A stretch of 64,000 nucleotides of DNA, from NCBI RefSeq assembly GCF_000771745.2, contig NZ_JPSL02000040.1, positions 456,001 to 520,000 on the forward strand, given 5' to 3'. The stretch comes from Thermus filiformis. GTDB taxonomy: Bacteria; Deinococcota; Deinococci; Deinococcales; Thermaceae. Positions 21,891-28,808 of this stretch are shown in pieces; within the stretch, counting starts at the first letter, position 1; every line of letters begins with the position of its first letter. A program made the position numbers and the translations under genes. The notes under the pieces are model-generated. The model did no database searches, was not told where the DNA came from, and saw nothing but the letters and a program-made list of their open reading frames with translations.

Positions 21891-22673
21891 CGCCAGCCGC
21901 GTACTCCTCAGGACGAAGCGCCAGGAGATGGGGAAGGTCCGGTCCAGGTCCTGGTACTCGGCCTCCGCCCAGGCGTAGAGCCGCTCCATCGCCCGGCGGT
22001 GCACCTCCTCCGGAACCCCCCAGGTGAAGGAATAAAGCTGCTCCTGGAGGTTCTCCAGGCTCTGCCGGAGGCTCCGCTCCTCCGTCCAGCGGGCCACCAC
22101 CGCCGCCTTAGGGGCGAGGCCCAGGTCCTTCAGGGCGGCCTCCACCTGGGAAAGCCGCCTTTTGTGCCGCCCCCTTTCCACCTCCACCCCCTCCTCGGCC
22201 ACCAGGCGGCGCCAGACCTCCTGCACCCGCAGGTCCACCGAGGCCTCGGCCTCGTCCCACCCCTCCAGCAGGACCCCCCCGGGCCTTAGGACCCGCAGGG
22301 CCTCGGCCAGGGCCCGGGGCCAGTCCTCCAGGAGGTGCCAGAGGTGGACCACCACCACCGCGTCCACGCTCTCGTCCTCCAGGGGGACCTCCCGGGCGTC
22401 CGCCTGGAGGATGCGGACCTTCCGCGTCACCCCGGCCACCTTCTGCCGGAAGACCTCGAGCATGGCCGGGTCGCGGTCCAAAGCCAGGTACCGGTACCCC
22501 CGGGCGATGAGGGGCAGGGCGATCCGCCCCGTCCCCACCCCCAGCTCCAAAAAGACGGGGTCCTCCACCCCGGCAAGCTCCGCGGCCATCGCCCCCGCCA
22601 CCTGCCCCGAGACCTCCGGGGGGTGGGCGCGGGCCCGGTCATAGGCGTAGGCTACCCGGCTCGCGAAGGACAT
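21888..22673 (-). CDS. SAM-dependent methyltransferase
   Basis: A 261-residue class-I methyltransferase. Motif I is LELGVGTGRIALPL, the acidic end of strand 2 is ALDRDPAM, the ADAREVPLEDESVDAVVVVH block carries motif II-like residues, and RVLRPGGVLL is post-motif. The C-terminal 100 residues are specific to a small thermophile group. The methyl acceptor is unknown. The ATG lies 11 nt after TATGAT on the minus strand, in a compact divergent promoter with the next gene. Confidence 0.85.
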   Translation of the reverse strand: MSFASRVAYAYDRARAHPPEVSGQVAGAMAAELAGVEDPVFLELGVGTGRIALPLIARGYRYLALDRDPAMLEVFRQKVAGVTRKVRILQADAREVPLEDESVDAVVVVHLWHLLEDWPRALAEALRVLRPGGVLLEGWDEAEASVDLRVQEVWRRLVAEEGVEVERGRHKRRLSQVEAALKDLGLAPKAAVVARWTEERSLRQSLENLQEQLYSFTWGVPEEVHRRAMERLYAWAEAEYQDLDRTFPISWRFVLRSTRLA

Positions 22674-22684
22674 GGCCCCTTTTC

Positions 22685-22701
22685 ATCATACCGGGTATAC
22701 T
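22685..22701. promoter_or_regulatory. Divergent promoter pair (methyltransferase / nucleotidyltransferase)
   Basis: Leftward TATGAT (22685-22690) and rightward TATACT (22696-22701) lie only 5 bp apart. The rightward ATG begins at 22709, 7 nt after the box, so that mRNA should be leaderless. Confidence 0.6.
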
Positions 22702-22708
22702 CTGGCTC

Positions 22709-23767
22709 ATGAAAGGCCTCATCCTGGCCGCGGGGCGCGGGACGCGCCTAAGGCCCCTCACCCACACCCGGCCCAAGCCCGTCATCCGGGTGGCGGGCCG
22801 GCCCATCCTCCACTACGCGGTGGAGAACCTCCTCGAGGCGGGGGTGGACGAGATCGGGGTGGTGGTCTCCCCCGAGACCCAGAAGGACATCGCCGAGAGC
22901 CTAAAGGACTTCCCCGGGCCCGCCCGGTTCACCTACCTCCTCCAGGAGGAGCCCCAGGGCCTGGCCCACGCGGTCCAGGTGGCCCAGCCCTGGCTAGGGA
23001 GTAGCCCCTTCGTCCTCTACCTGGGGGACAACCTTTTCCAGAAGGGGATCCGGGGCTTCCTGGACCGGTTCACCCCGGGGGTGAGCGCGGTCATCGCCCT
23101 GGTGGAGGTGGAAAACCCCCGGCAGTTCGGGGTGGCGGTGGTGGAGGAGGGGCGGATCCGGCGGCTTCTGGAAAAGCCCCAGGACCCCCCGAGCAACCTG
23201 GCGGTGGCCGGGGTCTACGTCTTCACCCCGGAGGTGCACGAGGTCATCGCCACCCTCAGGCCCAGCGCCCGGGGGGAGTACGAGATCACGGACGCCATCC
23301 AGGGCCTGATTGACCGGGGGAGGACCGTCCTCGGGGTCCGGGTCCAGGGCTGGTGGAAGGACACGGGCCGGCCCGAGGACCTCCTGGACGCGAACCGCCT
23401 CCTTCTGGAGGAGCTTTCGCCCCGGGTGGAGGGGGAGGTGGAAGGAAGCCGCCTGGTGGGCCGGGTGGTGGTGGAGAAGGGGGCGAAGGTGGTGAACAGC
23501 ACCCTGATCGGCCCCGTGCACGTGGCCGAGGAAGCCCGGGTGGAGGAGGCCTACCTGGGCCCCTTCACCTCGGTGGGGCCGCGCGCGGTGGTGCGAAGGG
23601 CGGAGGTGGAGTACGCCATCTTGGAGGACGAGGCCCGGGTGGAGGAGGTGCCGGTCCGCCTGCAGGAGAGCATCCTGGGGGTGGGGGCGGAGGTCCAGGG
23701 GAAGAACGGCCTGCCCCGCACCCACCGCCTCATCCTGGGGGACCTCTCCCGGGTGGAGCTTGCGTAA
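22709..23767 (+). CDS. Glucose-1-phosphate thymidylyltransferase (long form)
   Basis: A 352-residue sugar nucleotidyltransferase making dTDP-glucose (or a related NDP-sugar). The N-terminal catalytic domain has LAAGRGTRLRPLT, the metal-binding LYLGDN, the RLLEKPQDPPSN lysine motif and WWKDTGRPEDL. Residues about 240-352 form left-handed beta-helix repeats (VVNSTLIGPV, then AYLGPFTSVGP). The extended C-terminus distinguishes it from short RmlA. No other rml genes are near, so the end product is unknown. Confidence 0.88.
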   Translation: MKGLILAAGRGTRLRPLTHTRPKPVIRVAGRPILHYAVENLLEAGVDEIGVVVSPETQKDIAESLKDFPGPARFTYLLQEEPQGLAHAVQVAQPWLGSSPFVLYLGDNLFQKGIRGFLDRFTPGVSAVIALVEVENPRQFGVAVVEEGRIRRLLEKPQDPPSNLAVAGVYVFTPEVHEVIATLRPSARGEYEITDAIQGLIDRGRTVLGVRVQGWWKDTGRPEDLLDANRLLLEELSPRVEGEVEGSRLVGRVVVEKGAKVVNSTLIGPVHVAEEARVEEAYLGPFTSVGPRAVVRRAEVEYAILEDEARVEEVPVRLQESILGVGAEVQGKNGLPRTHRLILGDLSRVELA

Positions 23768-23822
23768 GCTAGACTCAACTTTTCCTCAGCGCCTGTGCTA
23801 TACTTAGCCCAGGAGGTTGAGG

Positions 23823-24251
23823 ATGTTTCCCCGCATCTACACCAAGGAGGAGGCCGACAAGCTCCTGCCGGAGCTCCGCCGGGTCCTGGCCCAGATGCGG
23901 GAGGCCAAGCGGGGGCTGGAGGAGGCCCTGAGGCGGCTTCCCGAGGCCCGGGGGCTGGAGAGGAAAGCGCTGGAGGAGGAGGCCCGGTTCCTCAAGGGCT
24001 CCCTCGAGGCCGACCTCCAGTACCTGGGGCGGCTGGGCGTCCTCCTGAAGGACCTGGAGAGGGGCATCTTGGACTTTCCCGCCCGGCTGGACGGCCAGGT
24101 GGTCTACCTCTGCTGGCAGGAGGACGAGCCCGAGGTCCTCTACTGGCACCCCCTGGCGGAGGGGTTCGCGGCCCGGCGCCCCCTCAAGGAGGCCCCCCTC
24201 GCCCCCCCGCCCTCCGGAACGCCCTTAGCCGCTCGAGGTCCTCGCGGATGA
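23823..24251 (+). CDS. DUF2203 family protein
   Basis: A 142-residue DUF2203 protein of unknown function: RIYTKEEADKLLPELRRVL opens the family signature, a helical hairpin follows, and VVYLCWQEDEPEVLYWH is the conserved late motif. ATG 23823 has AGGAGG 6 nt upstream and a TATACT -10 box at 23799-23804. The C-terminal 20 residues differ in character and overlap the convergent zincin gene by 68 bp. Confidence 0.85.
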   Translation: MFPRIYTKEEADKLLPELRRVLAQMREAKRGLEEALRRLPEARGLERKALEEEARFLKGSLEADLQYLGRLGVLLKDLERGILDFPARLDGQVVYLCWQEDEPEVLYWHPLAEGFAARRPLKEAPLAPPPSGTPLAARGPRG

Positions 24252-24576
24252 GGTCGTCCCGGCCCGCCAAGGACTCCAGGTGGTGCCTGAGCTCGTGGAG
24301 GAGGGTCTGCCAGACCTCCTCCTCCCAGTCAAACCCCTCGCCCGCCACGGCCAGAAAGGAGCCGTAGTAGAGGGCGATGTGCCGGCCCAGCCCCTCCCAG
24401 CCGAAGAGGGAGGGGGGGCCGGGGTCTAGGTACTCCCCCAGCCGGAAGACCCCTGGCAGGCCCGGCTCCGGCCTGGCCTCCTCCAGGACGTGCAGGCCCT
24501 GAAGCCCCCGCTTGAACTCCGGGGGGATCTCGTCCCAGAGCCTCTCGGCCAGCTCCCGGAAGGCGGCGTAGGTCAT
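24184..24576 (-). CDS. Zincin-like metallopeptidase family protein
   Basis: A 130-residue small zincin (PF06262 type, inferred from motif). It has EIPPEFKRGLQGLHVL near the N-terminus, ALYYGSF in the middle and HELRHHLESLAGRDDL, a HExxH-type zinc motif followed by the family's late acidic residue. Substrate is unknown; such proteins are usually cytosolic. Its end overlaps the DUF2203 gene by 68 bp on the other strand. Confidence 0.8.
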   Translation of the reverse strand: MTYAAFRELAERLWDEIPPEFKRGLQGLHVLEEARPEPGLPGVFRLGEYLDPGPPSLFGWEGLGRHIALYYGSFLAVAGEGFDWEEEVWQTLLHELRHHLESLAGRDDLIREDLERLRAFRRAGGRGGPP

Positions 24577-24632
24577 CCCCTTAGTCTACTGGGAAGTACG
24601 TTTGTCCCCTCCCTCGGGGTAGACTTTTATCC

Positions 24633-25046
24633 GTGAGGCTTCTTCCGGTCCTCCTGGCAGGATTGGTGGGGGCGGGGCTGGCCCTGGCGGTGCGGGCCCT
24701 GCCCGGGGGGTGGGTCCGCTACGTCCCGGGGTCGCCCACCGCCGCCGCCTACCTCGTCCTGGAAAACCCCGGCCCCAAGCCCCTAAAGCTTTTGGGAGCG
24801 GAAAGCCCGGTGGCGGGCCGGATTTCCCTCCACACCACCCTCCGCGACGGGTCGGTCCTGAGCATGCGGTCCGTGGAGGCCTTTGACCTACCCGCCAAGG
24901 GGCGGCTGGAGCTCAAGCCCGGGGGGAACCACCTGATGCTCGAGGCCCTCAAGCGCCCCCTGAAGCTGGGGGAGAAGGTCACCTTGGTCCTCCGGTTTTC
25001 CGACGGCTCCCAGCTCAAGCTGGAGCTTCCCGTGGAGATGCGATGA
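24633..25046 (+). CDS. PCu(A)C periplasmic copper chaperone
   Basis: A 137-residue secreted copper chaperone of the DUF461/PCuAC family, which delivers Cu(I) to the CuA site of cytochrome oxidase. An N-terminal signal or anchor helix (residues 3-20) is followed by the copper ligands: His in SLHTTLRDG, Met in VLSM and HLM in GGNHLM. GTG 24633 lies 7 nt after TAGACT (24620-24625), so it is leaderless. It overlaps sco as ATGA; work on T. thermophilus shows that these two proteins act together in CuA assembly. Confidence 0.92.
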   Translation: MRLLPVLLAGLVGAGLALAVRALPGGWVRYVPGSPTAAAYLVLENPGPKPLKLLGAESPVAGRISLHTTLRDGSVLSMRSVEAFDLPAKGRLELKPGGNHLMLEALKRPLKLGEKVTLVLRFSDGSQLKLELPVEMR

Positions 25047-25630
25047 ACCGGTACGCCCTTCTCCTGGTCCTGGCGGTGGCGGTCCTGGGCGGGGCGCTCT
25101 ACCTCCAGACCCGCAAGGGCCACCTCTTCTACGGCACCCGGCTGGCGAACCCCAAGCCGGTGGACTTCACCCTGGAAGGCCCAAAGGGCCCGGTGCGCCT
25201 CTCCGACTTCCAAGACCGGCTCGTCCTCCTCTTCTTCGGCTACACCCACTGCCCGGACGTCTGCCCCACCACCCTCCTGGAGATCCGCAAGGCCCTTTTG
25301 GCCCTCCCCGAGAAGGAGCGGGCCCGCGTCCAGGTGATCTTCATAAGCGTGGACCCGGAGCGGGACCCGCCGGAGGTGGCCGACCGGTACGCCAAGCAGT
25401 TCCACCCCTCCTTCCTGGGGGTCTCGGGAAGCCCCGAGGCCACCCTGGAAGTGGCCAGGACCTTCGGGGTCTACTACCAGAAGAGCCAGGTGGTCTCCCC
25501 CACCGAGTACCTGGTGGACCACACCGCCACCACCTTTGTGGTCAAGGACGGGAAGCTGGTCCTCCTCTTCAGCCCGGAAAAGATCAAGGAGACCGAGCGG
25601 GTGGTGGAGGACCTAAAGGCCCTGCTCTAG
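25043..25630 (+). CDS. Sco/SenC copper-delivery protein
   Basis: A 195-residue membrane-anchored thioredoxin-fold Sco protein. Residues 4-20 form the anchor; the copper ligands are Cys70 and Cys74 in HCPDVCP and His160 in VDHTATT. It keeps CuA cysteines reduced or delivers copper during oxidase assembly. It is coupled to the PCuAC gene by a 4-nt overlap. Confidence 0.94.
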   Translation: MNRYALLLVLAVAVLGGALYLQTRKGHLFYGTRLANPKPVDFTLEGPKGPVRLSDFQDRLVLLFFGYTHCPDVCPTTLLEIRKALLALPEKERARVQVIFISVDPERDPPEVADRYAKQFHPSFLGVSGSPEATLEVARTFGVYYQKSQVVSPTEYLVDHTATTFVVKDGKLVLLFSPEKIKETERVVEDLKALL

Positions 25631-25646
25631 CCCGCCCCGTCCCAGC

Positions 25647-26444
25647 TCAGCCCAGGGCCACGTCCAGGGCCATCATCACGGAAAAGCCCAGCATCAGGCC
25701 GAAGGTGGCCAGGTCCCCGTAGCCCTCGAGCTGGCTTTCCGGGATCAGCTCCTCCACCACCACGAAGACCATGGCCCCCGCCGCGAAGGCCATGAAGTAG
25801 GGCAGAAGCGGGGCCACCTGGGCCACCAAGGCCGCCCCCAGAAGGGCCCCCAAAGGCTCCACCAAGGCGGAGAGCTGGCCGTAGAAGAAGGCCAGCCCCG
25901 CCGAGACCCCCTCCCGCCTTAGGGGAAAGGCCACCGCCAGCCCCTCCGGCAGGTTCTGCAGCCCGATGCCGATGGCCAGGGCCACCGCCCCGCCCAGGGT
26001 GGCGGCCCCGGTGGGGTCCAGGGCCCAGGCCCCGAAGGCCACCCCCACCGCCAGCCCTTCCGGCAGGTTGTGCAGGGTGATGGCCAGGATGAGGAGGGTG
26101 GTCCGCCGCCAGGTGGTGGGCAGGCCCTCCGCGGTCTCCTGAGGAAAGTCCAGGTGCAGGTGGGGCAAAAGCCGGTCCATGAGCCGCAAAAGCCCCCCAC
26201 CCAGGAGGAAGCCCACCACCGCGGGCACCCAGGGCACCTGGCCCTGAGCCTTGGCCATTTCCATCCCCGGCAGGAGGAGGGAGAAGACGCTGGCGGCCAG
26301 CATCACCCCGGCGGCGAAGCCCAGCATCAGGTCCAAAAGCTTCCGGCTGGGGGCCCGGGCGAAGAAGACCGAGGCCGCCCCCACCGCGGTCAGCCCCCAG
26401 GTGAAGAGGCCGGCCAAAAGGGCGTAGAGGAGGTAGTCCGGCAT
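25647..26444 (-). CDS. ZIP family divalent metal transporter
   Basis: A 265-residue, eight-helix ZIP (ZupT-like) transporter importing Zn(II) or related ions. The metal sites lie in TLHNLPEGLAVG (helix 4) and GIGLQNLPEGLAV (helix 5), separated by about 40 residues. A His-containing loop (LLPHLHLDF) lies between helices 3 and 4. Part of the gene (25900-26026) reappears with errors at 50820-50946. It is convergent with sco and divergent from prfA. Confidence 0.92.
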   Translation of the reverse strand: MPDYLLYALLAGLFTWGLTAVGAASVFFARAPSRKLLDLMLGFAAGVMLAASVFSLLLPGMEMAKAQGQVPWVPAVVGFLLGGGLLRLMDRLLPHLHLDFPQETAEGLPTTWRRTTLLILAITLHNLPEGLAVGVAFGAWALDPTGAATLGGAVALAIGIGLQNLPEGLAVAFPLRREGVSAGLAFFYGQLSALVEPLGALLGAALVAQVAPLLPYFMAFAAGAMVFVVVEELIPESQLEGYGDLATFGLMLGFSVMMALDVALG

Positions 26445-26498
26445 ACCCCGGATTTTAGGCTACCCTAAAGAACCCGTCAAGGGTATCCTGAGGATAGG

Positions 26499-27569
26499 AT
26501 GCTGGAGAAGCTTGCGCGGCTAGAAGAAGAGTACCGGGAGCTGGAGGCGCTCCTCTCCGACCCCGAGGTCCTGAAGGACCAGAAGCGCTACCAGGCCCTC
26601 TCCCGCCGCTACGCGGAGATGGGGGAGCTCGTGGAGGCGGGCCGGGCCTACCGGAAGGCCCTTTCAGACCTGGAGTCGGCCCGGGAGCTCCTGTCCGACC
26701 CGGAGCTCAAGGAGGTGGCCAAGGCCGAGGTGGAGGCCTTGGAGGAGCAGGTCCGGTCGCTGGAGGAGAAGCTCCAGGTCCTCCTCCTGCCCAAGGACCC
26801 GGTGGATGAGCGGGACGCCATCGTGGAGATCCGGGCCGGCACCGGGGGCGAGGAGGCGGCCCTCTTCGCGGGGGACCTTTTGAAGATGTACCTGAAGTTC
26901 GCCGAGAAGATGGGCTTCAGCACCGAGGTCCTGGACTCCCACCCCTCGGACCTGGGCGGGTTTTCCAAGGTGGTGTTTGAGGTCCAGGGGCCCGGGGCCT
27001 ACGGGGTCTTCAAGTACGAGTCCGGGGTGCACCGGGTGCAGCGGGTGCCCGCCACCGAGACCCAGGGCCGGATCCACACCTCCACCGCCACGGTGGCCGT
27101 CCTGCCCAAGGCGGAGGAGGAGGACCTCAAGCTCAACATGGACGAGATCCGCATTGACGTGATGCGGGCCTCCGGCCCCGGGGGCCAGGGGGTGAACACC
27201 ACGGACAGCGCGGTCCGGGTGGTCCACCTGCCCACGGGGATCATCGTCACCTGCCAGGACTCGAGGAGCCAGATCAAGAACAAGGAGAAGGCCCTGACCA
27301 TCCTCCGAAGCCGCCTTCTGGAGATGAAGCGGGCCGAGGAAGAGGAGAAGCTCCGCCAGCACCGCCTGGCCCAGATCGGGACCGGGGAGCGCTCGGAGAA
27401 GATCCGCACCTACAACTTCCCCCAGTCCCGGGTCACGGACCACCGCATCGGCTTCACCACCCACGACCTGGAGGGGGTCCTGGAAGGGGACCTCCTGCCC
27501 CTCTACGAGGCCCTCAAGAAGGCCGATCAGGAGCGGCAGCTCGCGGCCTTGGTGAACGATGCGGCGTGA
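26499..27569 (+). CDS. prfA: Peptide chain release factor 1
   Basis: A 356-residue RF1 that releases peptides at UAA and UAG. Gly228-Gly229-Gln230 is the catalytic GGQ, in [17 protein letters not shown]; the stop-codon recognition loop is near [17 protein letters not shown]. The N-terminal helical domain, REEL-like and coiled, is complete. ATG 26499 follows GAGGATAGG. It overlaps the Nudix gene by 11 bp. Confidence 0.96.
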   Translation: MLEKLARLEEEYRELEALLSDPEVLKDQKRYQALSRRYAEMGELVEAGRAYRKALSDLESARELLSDPELKEVAKAEVEALEEQVRSLEEKLQVLLLPKDPVDERDAIVEIRAGTGGEEAALFAGDLLKMYLKFAEKMGFSTEVLDSHPSDLGGFSKVVFEVQGPGAYGVFKYESGVHRVQRVPATETQGRIHTSTATVAVLPKAEEEDLKLNMDEIRIDVMRASGPGGQGVNTTDSAVRVVHLPTGIIVTCQDSRSQIKNKEKALTILRSRLLEMKRAEEEEKLRQHRLAQIGTGERSEKIRTYNFPQSRVTDHRIGFTTHDLEGVLEGDLLPLYEALKKADQERQLAALVNDAA

Positions 27570-28026
27570 GCTTCTGGTGGCCGCCGCCATCCTGATGGAC
27601 GCCCAGGGCCGGGTTCTTCTGGTGGGGAACGACTGGGGCCGCCGGGGGCGGATCCGCTACACCCTGCCCGGGGGGACGGTGGAGCCGGGGGAAACCTGCC
27701 TCCAGGCCCTGGTGCGGGAGGTGCGGGAGGAGACCGGGCTTAGGGTCCGGCGGATCGAGCACCTGGCCTACGTCATCCAGGTGGAGGACGCCCGCAAGAA
27801 CGAGCGCACCCTGGCCATGGCCTTCCGGGCGAGCTACGAGGGCCTCCTCAACCCCAAGGACCCCGATGGGCACATCGTGGAGGCCCGGTTCTACACCCCG
27901 GAGGAGATCGCCCGCCGCCTGGAGGGCCACCTCCCCCTCCTCGAGCCCCTCTTGGACTACCTGAAAGGGGAGCGGGGCCGGTTCTACGCCTACACCGGCT
28001 GGGGCCTGCCGGGCCAGCGGGTGTAA
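27559..28026 (+). CDS. Nudix hydrolase
   Basis: A 155-residue Nudix hydrolase with a complete box: G-G-T-V-E-P-G-E-T, then REVREETGL, spanning about residues 38-60. The catalytic Glu residues of REExEE are present as REVREE. Substrate class cannot be told. The ATG overlaps prfA by 11 bp. Its stop is adjacent to palindromic units. Confidence 0.88.
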   Translation: MRRELLVAAAILMDAQGRVLLVGNDWGRRGRIRYTLPGGTVEPGETCLQALVREVREETGLRVRRIEHLAYVIQVEDARKNERTLAMAFRASYEGLLNPKDPDGHIVEARFYTPEEIARRLEGHLPLLEPLLDYLKGERGRFYAYTGWGLPGQRV

Positions 28027-28134
28027 TACCACCCCATCCTGGCTTGCGCCAGGATGGGGGCCCCGGTAATACCACCCCAGCTTGGCTTGCGCCAAGCTGG
28101 GGGCCCAGGTAATACCTTTCCCAGCCACCTTCGG
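28024..28134. repeat. Two palindromic units (ATCCTGGC and AGCTTGGC stems)
   Basis: Forward-oriented pair between the convergent Nudix and zinc-ribbon genes. Each has CACCCC, the stem around TTGCGCC and GGGGGCCC(C/A)GGTAATACC. The end (TACCTTTCCCAGCC) is a remnant of the module found at other loci. The pair lies within 10 bp of the Nudix stop. Confidence 0.85.
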
Positions 28135-28136
28135 GG

Positions 28137-28799
28137 CTAGGGGCCGAGCTTCCGCCTGAGGTAGCGGACCAGCTCCTCTATGGCCTGGCGCAGGGCCCTT
28201 TGCTCCTCCAAGAGAGCCTCCATGGGGTCCTTGGGGGCCTCGAGGGTCAGGGTCTTGTAGAGGAGGGTGGGGTTACCGCAGGTGGGGCAGATCAGGTCCT
28301 GGGTCTTCACCTGGGGGGCGTAGAAGACCCGGGTCCCGTCCTTGGGGCAGAGGAGGTACTTCACCCCCGCCGCCTCCCCCTTGCGGACGGCGAGGGCCAG
28401 CTCCTTGGCCTCCTCCGGGGTGTAGCCCGCAAAGTAGTCCTCCCCCACCCGCACCAGACCCAAGGCCTCCTCCGTGCTCCTGAGGTCCGTCTTCCTCTCC
28501 CCCGAGGCCTCCCAGGTGAAGCCGTTCCAGCGGAAATGCCTGAGCCGTCGCCGCCCCTCCAGGTCCTCCACCTCCACGATGAGCTGGATCCGGGGGTCCT
28601 TGGGGTAGTAGTAGAAACGCACTGCCTGGACCCCGGAAAGCTCCGGGGTCTTGGGCAGCTCATAGCCCAGGGGCCCCTCCCCCTTGACCGGGTAGCCCAC
28701 CAGGCGCTCGAGCTCGGAGCGGGTCAGGCCGGGCCGGCTCCCGTCCCCGAAAAGAAGCCGCTCCACGTGCGCGAATGCCCGCTTCAATCCTTCGTCCAT
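28137..28799 (-). CDS. Uncharacterised protein with zinc ribbon
   Basis: A 220-residue soluble protein I do not recognise. Residues about 150-182 hold Cys-P-K-D-G and Cys-P-T-Cys-G-N, a three-cysteine, incomplete zinc-ribbon-like pattern. A charged C-terminal helix (EALLEEQRALRQAIEELVRY) could oligomerise. The ATG is 6 nt from TAGAAT (28806-28811, minus strand), which overlaps the stop of the GH57 gene. Expression is therefore separate from GH57. Confidence 0.6.
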   Translation of the reverse strand: MDEGLKRAFAHVERLLFGDGSRPGLTRSELERLVGYPVKGEGPLGYELPKTPELSGVQAVRFYYYPKDPRIQLIVEVEDLEGRRRLRHFRWNGFTWEASGERKTDLRSTEEALGLVRVGEDYFAGYTPEEAKELALAVRKGEAAGVKYLLCPKDGTRVFYAPQVKTQDLICPTCGNPTLLYKTLTLEAPKDPMEALLEEQRALRQAIEELVRYLRRKLGP

Positions 28800-28808
28800 A
28801 CGCCCATT

